A stretch of 64,000 bases of DNA from RGIG3701 sp017403345 (lineage in GTDB: Bacteria > Planctomycetota > Planctomycetia > Pirellulales > Thermoguttaceae), in assembly GCA_017403345.1 (NCBI GenBank), contig JAFQOH010000236.1, positions 1 through 64,000 on the forward strand. The letters are read 5' to 3'. Within the stretch, counting starts at the first letter, position 1. Every line of letters starts with the position of its first letter. This document shows positions 1-8,695 of the stretch, in pieces. The position numbers and the translations under genes are program-made. The notes beneath the pieces are model-generated. The model was given only the letters and a program-made list of their open reading frames with translations, made no database searches and was not told the DNA's origin.

Positions 1-220
1 AAAGAGGAAAAATGGCGGTGAACGTGCCCTGACATGAATTTCACGAAAAACCCGAAAAGACACGAAAGATTTAAAATATTTTTGATCGCCTTTTGATGAA
101 TTTCGCATTTTTTCGAGTTTTCGTGTTTCCTTTCAGTGTCTTTCAGTGAACTCTGTGTCTTTCGTGGTAAAATTCAGTGGTGAAGCTGGTACACAGTTCC
201 TGGATGGACCCTTTTTTATT
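1..220. repeat. dispersed mosaic repeat, copy A
   Basis: Gene-free DNA. One part (about 18-60) carries GAACGTGCCCTGACATGAAT followed by TTTCACGAAAAAC; a second part (about 135-215) carries TTTCAGTG, CTGTGTCTTTCGTGG and ATTCAGTGGTGAAGC ending in a TTCCTGGATGGACC tail. Both modules recur near 18.5-18.9 kb and 52.0-52.15 kb in other relative orientations. No ORF explains it. Confidence 0.6.
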
Positions 221-322
221 CAGAATGCGTGCGAAAAGGGAGTTTTTTTCGTTTTAACGTCTATTGCGATCTAAAAAAAGAAAAAATTATGAGAAAATGT
301 ACCAAAAATTTTTTCTAACTCC

Positions 323-351
323 TTGATTTTTTCTTGGAAATCGAGTAAACT
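323..351 (+). promoter_or_regulatory. possible promoter for the GH97 gene
   Basis: TTGATT at 323-328 and TAAACT at 346-351 are separated by 17 bp and lie about 160 bp before the ATG at 512. The rest of 221-511 is AT-rich and holds nothing else I recognise. Confidence 0.35.
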
Positions 352-511
352 GGGGAAAGAAGTTTTGCCGAGTGTAAATTGGAATTTTTTGTTTTGCGAT
401 CCATTGGAGAAGTGAGGCGTGTGCGCGGCGGAATTTCTGTTTCGGCGTAGTGTTTTTACGCTGGAATAAAATAGACGGAGCTTTTTGCAGAAAATATCGG
501 GGAGCTGATTT

Positions 512-578
512 ATGGTGCGTTTCCTGCTGATCGGGTGTCTAGCTGGCGTTTGGGGGATCCTTTCGCCGTTTTTTTTTA
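512..578 (+). other. out-of-frame signal-peptide segment of the GH97 gene
   Basis: An ATG at 512 opens a hydrophobic segment beginning MVRFLLIGCLAGVWGILSPF. It is in a different frame from the GH97 ORF and meets it at a run of nine T (569-577). Removing one T fuses the frames and gives ...LSPFFLLAAEE, a normal signal peptide with an AxA-type cleavage site in front of the GH97 domain. The real start is therefore probably 512, with a frameshift or sequencing error in the T tract. Confidence 0.7.
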
Positions 579-2507
579 TTGGCGGCAGAGGAGATCGTGT
601 CGCCGGACGGGAAGATCGTCCTGACGTTTGACTGCACGGAAGCCGGCCCCGTCTATTCCGTGACGTACTGCGGAAAGGAGGCCGTCGCGGAGTCTGCTCT
701 CGGGCTGGTCTGCGAGCCTGCGTTCGGAAAACTGGGCGTTTCGGAGAGCTCACGGCAGAGTATGGACCTTTCATGGACGCCGATTTGGGGTGAGTATGCG
801 AGGATCCCGGAACGCTTTGAGGCAATGTCGGTCCTGCTGCGGGACGAAAATGGGCAGGAACTGGGACTCGAATTCCGCGTTTTCAATGAAGGTTTTGCGT
901 TCCGGTACGTTCCAGGAAAGACGGAGATCCGGAGCATTTCCTCGGAATTGACGGAGTTTCGGATCCCGTCCGACGTCTGTGTCTATCCGATCGACTGGAC
1001 GGAAGCGACTTTTCCGGAAAACGGCGTGCGGTTTGAAGACTTCAAGTCGAGCTGTCCGCCGCTGACGGGGAAGTTTTCTGACGGGAAAGTTTTCTCGCTC
1101 ATGGAAGCGTATGCCGTCAATTACCCGCGTCTTCGCTGGAGCAAGAACAGTTCGGGAGCCGTTCAGCCCTCATTCCGTAAGACGAAGTGGACGGCGGAAC
1201 GTTCTGGAGTAAATGGAAACGCTGATGCGGAAAATTTCAGCGGGACGCCATGGCGTGCGATGATGCTTGCGGAGAATGAAGCGCGTCTTGCGGAAAATGG
1301 GTACTTTATCCTGAATCTGAATCCAGGACCTGCGCCTGAACAGGATCTTTCGTGGGTCCGGCCTGGGAAAACGATCAGTAATGAGATGAACTGTCAGATC
1401 CGGAAAGAGGACCTTTTCAGCATGGTCGATTTCGCGGCGGAAAACGGGATCCGGTACGTTCAGATCGACTGGGGGTGGTACGGGACCGAGTACGTTTACT
1501 CGGAAGCCGAGTGTGCCGAGTGGGCGAAAAATAATCCCGAGCACGCTGACGATCCGACGTGGCGTGCCAACACGAGACCGGATCCGCGGAAGACTGCGAA
1601 GGGACGCGTTCCGTATTTTCCGCAGTTTCATGCGAGCACGTACGTGGACGTAGAGATCGAAGAATTGACCGCGTATGCGAAGTCGAAGGGGGTGGGCATC
1701 TGCCTCTACATTAATGACCGGATGCTGAAGGCGTACGAGATCGAGGAGCTTTTCGCGCTTTACGAAAAGTGGGGGCTTGCGGGGCTGAAACCAGGGTTCG
1801 TCGCATACGGCAGCGCACAGGATACACAGGATATTCGGCATCTGTGCGAGGTCGCGGCAAAGCACAAACTCTGGCTCTGCATCCATGACGCCTATCTTCC
1901 GGACGGCTCGATGCGCACGTTTCCGAACGTCATGAACGTCGAAGGCGGAGGCGGTCAGGAGGGGAACCATCCGGCATTCCACGATACGGTCCTCCCCTTT
2001 ACGCGCTGTTTGGCGGGCCCGTTTGATTTTACGCCCGCGATGTTTTTTCGAGGACGCTCCAACTGCCATCAGCTTTCACTGCTCGTGACGCTTTACGCGC
2101 CGTCGCACGTCATTCGGAGCGGGTGGAGGATCCGGGATCGTGAGAGCGGGAGCGAAAATTCCTTCGGTTCGGAGAAAGAATGGTTTGCCGCTGTTGGTTC
2201 CGAGTGGGTAAACACGAAGGTCCTCGATGCCGAGATCGGTCGCCGGATCGTAACGGTCCGCGAGACGAAAGAGGGGGAGTGGTTCCTCGGTGCGACGAAT
2301 GGATCCCGGGCGCATACGTCGACGGTTTCTCTCGCGTTTCTCAAGCCGGACTGCGACTACGAGCTTCACCTTTGGACCGACGCGCCGGAAACTGTCGGTG
2401 AATTTCGCGGAACGGTGAAGACCGTCCGGATGGTCCGTTCTACGGGTCATCTGGAGCTGCCGATGGCCGAAAACGGCGGAGCTGTCGCGCGTTTTATCCG
2501 GAAATAG
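579..2507 (+). CDS. glycoside hydrolase family 97 (alpha-glucosidase/galactosidase-like)
   Basis: GH97 enzymes release glucose or galactose from alpha-linked oligosaccharides, usually in the periplasm. The 642-residue frame starts at a TTG and has the family layout: N-terminal beta-sandwich (about 5-255), TIM barrel with the IDWGWYG motif near 293-300, HDAYLPDG near 436 and NVEGGGGQEGN near 452 (the Glu should be the general acid), then a C-terminal beta domain. The position that is the Asp nucleophile in retaining members reads KPGF here, so a nucleophile is not visible; HDAY has Asp where inverting SusB-like enzymes have Glu. The signal peptide lies in another frame (512-578). Family assignment is firm; substrate and mechanism are inferred. 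Confidence 0.88.
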   Translation: MAAEEIVSPDGKIVLTFDCTEAGPVYSVTYCGKEAVAESALGLVCEPAFGKLGVSESSRQSMDLSWTPIWGEYARIPERFEAMSVLLRDENGQELGLEFRVFNEGFAFRYVPGKTEIRSISSELTEFRIPSDVCVYPIDWTEATFPENGVRFEDFKSSCPPLTGKFSDGKVFSLMEAYAVNYPRLRWSKNSSGAVQPSFRKTKWTAERSGVNGNADAENFSGTPWRAMMLAENEARLAENGYFILNLNPGPAPEQDLSWVRPGKTISNEMNCQIRKEDLFSMVDFAAENGIRYVQIDWGWYGTEYVYSEAECAEWAKNNPEHADDPTWRANTRPDPRKTAKGRVPYFPQFHASTYVDVEIEELTAYAKSKGVGICLYINDRMLKAYEIEELFALYEKWGLAGLKPGFVAYGSAQDTQDIRHLCEVAAKHKLWLCIHDAYLPDGSMRTFPNVMNVEGGGGQEGNHPAFHDTVLPFTRCLAGPFDFTPAMFFRGRSNCHQLSLLVTLYAPSHVIRSGWRIRDRESGSENSFGSEKEWFAAVGSEWVNTKVLDAEIGRRIVTVRETKEGEWFLGATNGSRAHTSTVSLAFLKPDCDYELHLWTDAPETVGEFRGTVKTVRMVRSTGHLELPMAENGGAVARFIRK

Positions 2508-2529
2508 GACGGTGCGGACTCCGTAACGG

Positions 2530-2700
2530 GCCCATTTTGTTTTTGAGTTTGAGCGAATTGGATCAACGCTCTGGCCGAGTTTGAGTGAGTTTGAGCGAAT
2601 TTGTCGACTCTTTGATCGAGTTCGTTTGATCGCGTTTTCCTTTGCGAGCTGGATCGCGCAGGTTTTGTTTTTCCGTATCCGATCCGGTTTCGTTTTTCCT
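2530..2700. repeat. degenerate GAGTTTGAGCGAATT repeat tract
   Basis: Between the GH97 gene and the thioredoxin gene, GAGTTTGAGCGAATT occurs at least twice and is followed by decayed versions such as TTTGATCGAGTTCG and TTTGATCGCG. It resembles an eroded tandem repeat. No gene is visible in it. Confidence 0.45.
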
Positions 2701-2746
2701 TTTACGTTCCATTTCAATTGGATTTTGACTCAAACAGGAAAAAATC

Positions 2747-3772
2747 ATGCATAAAATCAAGAAAATTTGTGCGTTCCTTGCGGTAATTTGGTTTTTCAGC
2801 GGGACGTTTGCCTTTTCGCAGTACTTCGATCAGGATCCTGGCGCGCCGATTTATGGACCGCCGCTCACGAATGCGGATCTCGTCGGCAAAGTGGTCTACA
2901 TTGAGTACTGGGGGATCCATTGCGGTCCATGCCGTGCTGCGTTTCCTCATCTGGTCGAGTGCCAGTCAATGTACGGACCAAGCGGGAGTTTCGTGCTCAT
3001 CGGAAGCCATCTTCAGGAACTGTCTCCGGAGGTCGCGGAGTATCTGCGCTCCGTGAACTGCAATTTTACGAATTACCAGCAGTACCGCTGTCCACTTGCG
3101 CCTCCGGCGGCTGGGGGGATCCCACAGGCATACCTTCTGAATTGCCGCGGACAGCTTGCAGCGAGCGGTCATCCGAGTGAAGTACTTCAGAAAGTCGCCC
3201 CTCTGGTCGAGGAAGCCGTTCAGCGGCGGCGTCTGATGGAGGGTTTCAATCCGGCGATGCTGATCGATCTTCCTCCGGAATTTCAGAAACTTCCGGTACT
3301 TTTTACTGCGGAAAAGTCTTGGAATGCACCGATGAAACAATTGGAGAAAAAAGGCCGAAAGAGCGACGAAGCGAAAGCGGTCCTCGAAAGCCTTAACTCT
3401 GCCATTGATGCGGAGATCGAATCGCTGGTTGCCGAACGTAAAAAGAAGCCGGTCGAGACGCTTTACCGACTGACGCGCCTTTCAAAAAATCTGAAAGGTC
3501 TCCCGCAGCTCGAGAAGGTGAACGCGCTTGGAAAGAAGGCGCAGAAAGTTCCGGGTGCGAAGGAAATGCAGAAAGTCTGGGTCCAAATGGTGACTTTCCA
3601 GAAAAAGTGCCAGACGGGCAAACTGAAGCCGGCCGCTGCGCTGAAGGAGGCCAAACGGATCGCCAGATCGTTCCGCGAGGCGTCGGAAAATGAAGATTTC
3701 CATAAAGCGGTGCGTCAGGAAATGAAAATGATGGCAGAGAAGATCGAAAGTCAGATCGCAGACCAAGGGTGA
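2747..3772 (+). CDS. secreted thioredoxin-fold (TlpA-like) protein
   Basis: This 341-residue protein has a signal peptide (KKICAFLAVIWFFSGTFAFS) and a thioredoxin-like domain at about 30-165. The redox motif is WGIHCGPC near residue 55-62, and a cis-Pro-like GGIPQAYLL follows near 125. TlpA/ResA-like proteins reduce or isomerise disulfides of exported proteins, including cytochromes. The second half (about 185-341) is Lys/Glu-rich and predicted helical, with no domain I recognise; it makes the protein about twice the usual TlpA length. The start at 2747 follows CAGGAAAAAATC, an acceptable ribosome site. No cytochrome-maturation genes are adjacent, so the partner is unknown. Confidence 0.82.
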   Translation: MHKIKKICAFLAVIWFFSGTFAFSQYFDQDPGAPIYGPPLTNADLVGKVVYIEYWGIHCGPCRAAFPHLVECQSMYGPSGSFVLIGSHLQELSPEVAEYLRSVNCNFTNYQQYRCPLAPPAAGGIPQAYLLNCRGQLAASGHPSEVLQKVAPLVEEAVQRRRLMEGFNPAMLIDLPPEFQKLPVLFTAEKSWNAPMKQLEKKGRKSDEAKAVLESLNSAIDAEIESLVAERKKKPVETLYRLTRLSKNLKGLPQLEKVNALGKKAQKVPGAKEMQKVWVQMVTFQKKCQTGKLKPAAALKEAKRIARSFREASENEDFHKAVRQEMKMMAEKIESQIADQG

Positions 3773-3833
3773 GACCGGCCGCGTTCTGATTTCCAGAGAC
3801 GCGTAATGCGTGATTTTCGGCAGGAGTTTCAAA

Positions 3834-5339
3834 ATGCAGACGAAATGTTTAGAGTGTTTCTTTCCGTCAGGTTTGAGAAGCGTGAGGAACTGGGTTACCG
3901 GCCTGAGACTTTTTTCCGAGTTGGGATTTTTGGCTGGGTGCGTACTTTTGCTTTTCGGCTTTTCGTCAGTCGCTCAAGCGCAGTCGGAAAGAGAAATGAC
4001 GGAAGCTCGGGCACAGATGGTGGAGCGTGAGCTGGTTCGGGCCGGAATTCGCCATCCAGACGTTCTCGCGTCGATGCGTACGACGCCGCGCCACCGATTC
4101 GTTCCTCAGAAAGTGCGTCCGCAGTCCTACGAGGAACGTGCACTTCCGATCGGTTACGGCCAGACGATCTCGTCTCCGTTCGTCGTCGCGAGCATGACCG
4201 AAGCGCTCGATCCGCAGCCGGATGACCGGGTGCTGGAGATCGGCACTGGATCCGGATACCAGGCTGCGGTACTTTCGCCGCTGGTGAAGGACGTCTACTC
4301 GATCGAGATCGTGACGCCGCTGGCTCGGCAGGCAATGCGGACTCTGAAAGGGCTGAAGTACTCCAACGTTCACGTTCGGGCAGGGGACGGGTACGCCGGG
4401 TGGCCGGAGGCTGCGCCGTTCGACAAGATCATCGTGACTTGCTCTCCGGAATCGCCGCCTCCTGCGCTCGTTGAGCAGTTGAAGGACGGCGGGATGATGG
4501 TCGTGCCGCTTGGGGAACGCTACGCGCAGAATCTTTGCATTTTGAAGAAAGATGGGGACCGGCTCATTCAGATGCCGATCCGCCCGATCCTTTTCGTGCC
4601 GATGACTGGTGAAGCGGAAGAAAATCGGGAAGTCCTTCCTGATCCGGCAAACCCGGTCCTCCTGAATGGCGATTTTGAGAGCGTCATGGTCGGAAAGAAG
4701 AGCGAGATCGAAAAGATGCCCGAGCGCCGCGCGAGTCTGTTTGAGGAAGGTGATGTCCTTGAGGATGGAAGTTCTGCAGATGGACTGGAAGAATTTGGCG
4801 AGGAGGAAGAGCCGGATGACCGCGATTTGGATGAATTTGCGGACGACTATTTCGACGAAACCGACGATAAACAGACTCGGAAAAAGATCGCAGAGGCGTC
4901 TTTTGAGATGCTGATCCCGGAGGTTTGGTGCTATTTGCGTCAGGCTCAGATCGAACGGCACGATACTGGGGTCGGTAAGTACTGTCTCCGTTTTCGAAAC
5001 AAAAAACCGCAGGTCCTCTCGCAGGCTTGCCAAGGTATCGGGGTGGACGGACGCGAAGTGGCGGCTCTGCGTTTCCGGATGAAGATCAAGGGAGAGAAAC
5101 TCGTTCCGGATCTCGTTCATGGAATGAAGCCTGGAGTGTATATTATTTTCATCGACGAGAAACGGAACACGATCCGAAGTTCCATTCTCGGCGGCTGGCG
5201 CGGGTCGTTTGACTGGCGAACGGTCTCATTCTCGATGGAGGTTCCTCCGGCTGCGCGTGAGGCATGCGTTTTCTTTGGCCTTCACGGTGCGTGCGGTACG
5301 CTTTGGATCGATGATGTGGAGATGGAAGCAGTTCATTAG
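3834..5339 (+). CDS. pcm: secreted protein-L-isoaspartate O-methyltransferase with C-terminal extension
   Basis: PCMT methylates isoaspartyl residues in damaged proteins using S-adenosylmethionine. Residues about 45-260 match the family: RHRFVP, the IGYGQTISSP motif, and SAM-binding VLEIGTGSGYQA near 132-143. I take the ATG at 3834 because AGGAG lies 7 bp upstream; a GTG at 3810 is also in frame. A hydrophobic segment ending in SVAQAQS (about 25-48) looks like a signal peptide, whereas most PCMTs are cytosolic. About 240 residues follow the enzyme domain: a very acidic linker and a beta-rich region resembling a carbohydrate-binding or jelly-roll module, which I could not name. The gene ends before a strong terminator. 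Confidence 0.88.
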   Translation: MQTKCLECFFPSGLRSVRNWVTGLRLFSELGFLAGCVLLLFGFSSVAQAQSEREMTEARAQMVERELVRAGIRHPDVLASMRTTPRHRFVPQKVRPQSYEERALPIGYGQTISSPFVVASMTEALDPQPDDRVLEIGTGSGYQAAVLSPLVKDVYSIEIVTPLARQAMRTLKGLKYSNVHVRAGDGYAGWPEAAPFDKIIVTCSPESPPPALVEQLKDGGMMVVPLGERYAQNLCILKKDGDRLIQMPIRPILFVPMTGEAEENREVLPDPANPVLLNGDFESVMVGKKSEIEKMPERRASLFEEGDVLEDGSSADGLEEFGEEEEPDDRDLDEFADDYFDETDDKQTRKKIAEASFEMLIPEVWCYLRQAQIERHDTGVGKYCLRFRNKKPQVLSQACQGIGVDGREVAALRFRMKIKGEKLVPDLVHGMKPGVYIIFIDEKRNTIRSSILGGWRGSFDWRTVSFSMEVPPAAREACVFFGLHGACGTLWIDDVEMEAVH

Positions 5340-5372
5340 AAACTGTTCAAGGAACGTTTTTTCTGTTTGAGA

Positions 5373-5419
5373 AAAAGATCCCGCGTCTGGAGACCGTAAT
5401 TCCGGACGCGGGATCTTTT
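5373..5419. terminator. intrinsic terminator between convergent genes
   Basis: Perfect 15-bp stem AAAAGATCCCGCGTC (5373-5387) / GACGCGGGATCTTTT (5405-5419), with A-rich and T-rich flanks. It can serve pcm on the plus strand and the convergent gene ending at 5478. Confidence 0.85.
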
Positions 5420-5477
5420 GTGTGAGAGCGGCATGTGCGAGTCTTCTTTTTATCGTACTCTCTTGGACCGTATTGGT

Positions 5478-7133
5478 CTACTGATTCTTTCGGCACCATT
5501 CCTCGAAATTCATCTCGCGTTCTTTTTCTGCCGTAGTTTCTACGTCATTTTCCAGACGGGTCCCTTCTGGAAGTGCATACATTTTCTGACGATTTCGAGC
5601 AAATGCAGCATTTTCCCGGTTGGAGAGGATGTAGAGGATGAACGAGAGGGAAAAAAGTCCTCCGAATATCGTGCCGCCGAGTATGTAGAACCAGAAGAGG
5701 TCGGGAGTGTAAACGGCGCTGACTGTCAGTTCCGGAGTCCCTCCGATGAGAAGCGGAGCGAAACGGCGGATCTTCTTCCCTTCTTCATTTTTCCCATTCT
5801 CGTAACTCCACGTGTTGAAGAAGAATGCCGGGACCTTCAGTTCTGCATAGTATCCCAAGCTGCTGCCTGGCTGGATACCATCCGGGAGTTCCGGGACGAG
5901 GATCACGACGGGGGATTGCGGCGTTTCGTCAGGGAAAAGAAAAATTTCGAAGTAGTGCGTGATGCCGAATCGCTGATTGATGTCCGGATCCTGCACTCTG
6001 ATCGCGTCGATCCTGCGTACGACTCCTTTCAGGAAAAAGAAATTTCCGCGTTCTTTCGCAGGCTGCCGGAAGATCGGAGCGACCGAACTGTAGCGTTCCG
6101 GTTTTTTCCCGTCTTCACGTATCTGCGTCTGGGCGTAGTCGATCTGCTCAAAATGTTCATCCGGCGCGTTTTCCTGAACATCTGCGACGATCTTCTTTAG
6201 TTTTTTTGGCGACATTTGAAAGACTGCGTTCATCATCTGGTAGAAACACTCGCGGTTTCGGAGTGCAAGGCGAGTGTCGCTGGAGGCGCTCCGGAGGGCA
6301 TCGTCCGGCAACTCTTCCCGATCCAAATCGTCGAAAAGTCCCCAGTCGAAACCGGCTTCACTCAAAAGCGTGTCCGGGTACCAAGCCAGACGGTTGCCGA
6401 GCATGAAAAGCGAACAGAGCGGTACCAAGTTCCCTTCTGCGTTTGGAATCGCGGCCGGAACGTTTTCCGTTTCCGGACCTTTTTTCAGGAAAAGTGCCGG
6501 GAGACCGACTCGCGGCGGTGGATCCAACGCGCCCGGTTTTTGGAGTGCACGGGGAAGCTGACGGCAGAAAAGCGTGACTTTGCGTCCGTCGTCCAGTTTC
6601 ATTCGGCACGTGAAATACGAAGAGAGACCGTAGCGGAATGCGACGTTCTTTTCCAACTCTGTTTTTTCAAAACTCAAAAGTTTTCCCGTGATCCAGAATG
6701 CGTCGAAACGACGAGTATTGAGCGATTCGGAGTCCAGTGGATCCAGAACCGCAAGCTCCTGCTCGGGAAACGTCCACTTTTCAAGATCTTCAAGCGTGAT
6801 CCGTTCCTGAAGATGGTAAAAGAAGAAAAGCTGATCCTCTTCAGACTGCCATACCGTACCGTCTGAGTAGCGTCGGCGGAAAGAGTCGCTCACTTCGTAA
6901 AGTTTCCAGAAATCCTGGATCGTGTTTAGTTCCGTGACTTCCGGTTCTGCCGGGTCCGGGACATCTTCCGGAGCTGCTTGGAGAGAGGAAAAGTCCACAA
7001 TTTCAGCATCCGGATTCATTAGGTCCGTCGGGAAGAATTCCAATGCGTTTGTGAGCTCCTGTGCTTGGAGACTGCCGTATATCGCGAAAAAAACGGCACA
7101 AAAAAACGAAAAAAGAGAAATGGTCTGCCGCAT
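5478..7133 (-). CDS. uncharacterised exported protein with one C-terminal membrane segment
   Basis: I do not recognise this family. I place the start at 7133 because AAAGGAGGACCT sits directly upstream; the resulting 551-residue protein begins with a signal peptide (MRQTISLFSFFCAVFFAIYG...SLQAQ). The body is rich in Asp, Glu, Pro and aromatic residues and includes several beta-strand-like stretches. Near residues 475-500 lies one transmembrane helix (FYILGGTIFGGLFSLSFILY), followed by a charged tail of about 50 residues that should be cytoplasmic. The architecture, a large periplasmic part with a short cytoplasmic tail, suggests an anchored envelope protein. It faces away from HisN's upstream region, with a roughly 115-bp gap. 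Confidence 0.75.
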   Translation of the reverse strand: MRQTISLFSFFCAVFFAIYGSLQAQELTNALEFFPTDLMNPDAEIVDFSSLQAAPEDVPDPAEPEVTELNTIQDFWKLYEVSDSFRRRYSDGTVWQSEEDQLFFFYHLQERITLEDLEKWTFPEQELAVLDPLDSESLNTRRFDAFWITGKLLSFEKTELEKNVAFRYGLSSYFTCRMKLDDGRKVTLFCRQLPRALQKPGALDPPPRVGLPALFLKKGPETENVPAAIPNAEGNLVPLCSLFMLGNRLAWYPDTLLSEAGFDWGLFDDLDREELPDDALRSASSDTRLALRNRECFYQMMNAVFQMSPKKLKKIVADVQENAPDEHFEQIDYAQTQIREDGKKPERYSSVAPIFRQPAKERGNFFFLKGVVRRIDAIRVQDPDINQRFGITHYFEIFLFPDETPQSPVVILVPELPDGIQPGSSLGYYAELKVPAFFFNTWSYENGKNEEGKKIRRFAPLLIGGTPELTVSAVYTPDLFWFYILGGTIFGGLFSLSFILYILSNRENAAFARNRQKMYALPEGTRLENDVETTAEKEREMNFEEWCRKNQ

Positions 7134-7247
7134 AGGTCCTCCTTTTATTTGATGGAATTTCGTACTTCGCATTTCAGTCTGTTTCCCGACGGAAGGCCCG
7201 ACGGAAGGCCTGACGATGCCGCCGCTGTCCGGATCACGCGTTTCTTT

Positions 7248-8045
7248 TCATTCTATTTTTTTTCTTAATGTTTCCATCACTTCCGCGTGAACGTGTCCAT
7301 TCGTGGCGATGGAGTCTCCCGATGTGTAGGACGGCTTATTTTGCCAGTCGGTGAATGTTCCGCCCGCCTCAAGAATGATCGGCATGAGTGCCGCAGTGTC
7401 CCAGATGCTCATTTCCGGATCCACCATCACTTCTGCACGCCCCGTAGCTACGAGCAGGTACCCGTAGCAGTCACCCCAGTTCCGCGCAAGACGGGATCGC
7501 AGCATGAGGGCCTTCCAGTTTTCGTAACGGTCTGTCTGGTAAAAGGTCTTCTCTTCGGTCGTCAGAACGAGTGACCCGCCAAGCGTTTGCACGTCCGAGA
7601 CCCGCGCAGGAACAGGGGCTTCTGAACCTTTCACGTACCACGCACCCGCTCCAAGCGCAGCGTAGACACACTCGTTCATTGCCGGGATCCGGATCACTCC
7701 CGCGACGGCCTTTTCCTCAAACGTCAGACCGATGAGCGTTCCGTAAAGCGGCACACCGTGAATGAAGGCTTTCGTTCCGTCGATCGGGTCCAGGATCCAG
7801 CGGAAACCGCTCGTTCCTGGTTTCGTCGGCCACTCTTCACCGAGGATCTCATCCTGCGGAAAGGCTTTGCTGATCCACTCGCGCATGAGTTTTTCCGTTT
7901 CCTTGTCTGCGACCGTGACGGGAGACTCATCCGCTTTCAGTTCCACTTCAAAATTTTGTTTCTGAAAAAATCTCAGCGTGTTTTCGCCTGCTTTTTCAGC
8001 CAGCTCGACGGCAAGATCAAGCCGCTCCCGGATCTCGTTTTCCAT
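7248..8045 (-). CDS. hisN: inositol-monophosphatase-family phosphatase, histidinol-phosphatase-like
   Basis: The 265-residue protein has all three metal-binding motifs of the Li-sensitive phosphatase superfamily: GEEWP near 70, WILDPIDGTKAF near 82-93 and the C-terminal MSIWDTAALMPI near 212. Sequence flavour (WILDPIDGTKAFIHGVPLYG, ARNWGDCYGYLLVATGRAEV) resembles HisN, which removes phosphate from histidinol phosphate in histidine synthesis; inositol-1-phosphatase or CysQ-like activity cannot be excluded. No other his gene is nearby, which is usual for hisN. It is preceded by a terminator (8113-8138), so it is transcribed on its own or with the gene at 5478. Confidence 0.85.
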   Translation of the reverse strand: MENEIRERLDLAVELAEKAGENTLRFFQKQNFEVELKADESPVTVADKETEKLMREWISKAFPQDEILGEEWPTKPGTSGFRWILDPIDGTKAFIHGVPLYGTLIGLTFEEKAVAGVIRIPAMNECVYAALGAGAWYVKGSEAPVPARVSDVQTLGGSLVLTTEEKTFYQTDRYENWKALMLRSRLARNWGDCYGYLLVATGRAEVMVDPEMSIWDTAALMPIILEAGGTFTDWQNKPSYTSGDSIATNGHVHAEVMETLRKKIE

Positions 8046-8106
8046 TTTATTTCAGCTTCTTTCTAAATGTTTTTGAAATTCCCCGGCCCAAAAGTCTTTT
8101 CGTCAA

Positions 8107-8145
8107 AAAAAGAGACCGCCGGGCAGGGGGGACGGTCTTTTTGAT
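8107..8145 (-). terminator. intrinsic terminator
   Basis: AGACCG (8113-8118) pairs with CGGTCT (8133-8138) around a G-rich loop; on the minus strand the hairpin is followed by CTCTTTTTTT. It would end minus-strand transcription coming from the ketosynthase side. Confidence 0.65.
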
Positions 8146-8167
8146 TTTTTCGGCAGTCAAAACGCAC

Positions 8168-8416
8168 TTAGAAACGCTTCGTGATGCCGGAGCTGTACGT
8201 CTCATAGCATCCGTTTTCATCCGGCATGATGTAACTTGGACCGTTGAAATCGAGTGCGTCGAGATCCGGGCTCCGTTCGTAAGTGGAATTCCGCGCAGTA
8301 GCCCGATCGATCGCCTGACCCGATCCCATCACCATTCGGCCCATGATACCCGTGAAACAGGTTTCGGCGATCGATGCTCGACAGGATCTTTCCTTTCTGG
8401 AAGGCGGGAGGCACAA
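8168..8416 (-). pseudogene. possible gene remnant downstream of the ketosynthase
   Basis: A minus-strand frame of 82 codons ends ...YETYSSGITKRF just before a good terminator. I find no ribosome site at its first ATG, and the protein-like quality begins only in the second half (from about SGQAIDRATARN), as if two reading frames were joined by a frameshift. It resembles the last part of a decayed gene interrupted upstream by the 14-bp repeat array. No family recognised. Confidence 0.3.
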
Positions 8417-8482
8417 AAAGTACCGCCGATCAATGAATGCCAGACAGTCGGGAATTTTTTCGTGACGGGCACTCTCGTTGGG

Positions 8483-8664
8483 CTCACTGCATTGGGCTCA
8501 CTGCATTGGGCTCACTGCATTGGGCTCACTGCGTTGGGCTCACTGCATTGGGCTCACTGCATTGGGCTCACTGCGTTGGGCTCACTGCGTTGGGCTCACT
8601 GCGTTGGGCTCACTGCGTTGGGCTCACTGCGTTGGGCTCACTGCGTTGGGCTCACTGCGTTGGG
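8483..8664. repeat. 14-bp tandem repeat, 13 units
   Basis: Thirteen contiguous copies of CTCACTGCRTTGGG. Units 1-3, 5 and 6 have A at the variable position; units 4 and 7-13 have G; all other bases are identical. The plus strand stays open through the array in all frames, so several spurious ORFs arise there. It lies between a ketosynthase-like gene and a remnant. Confidence 0.95.
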
Positions 8665-8695
8665 TTTGTGCAGGCGGAACGTTTTCTTGCCGGAG

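Noticed and set aside
8483..8664. Possible CRISPR array
   Set aside because: Units are contiguous without spacers, and no cas genes are visible.
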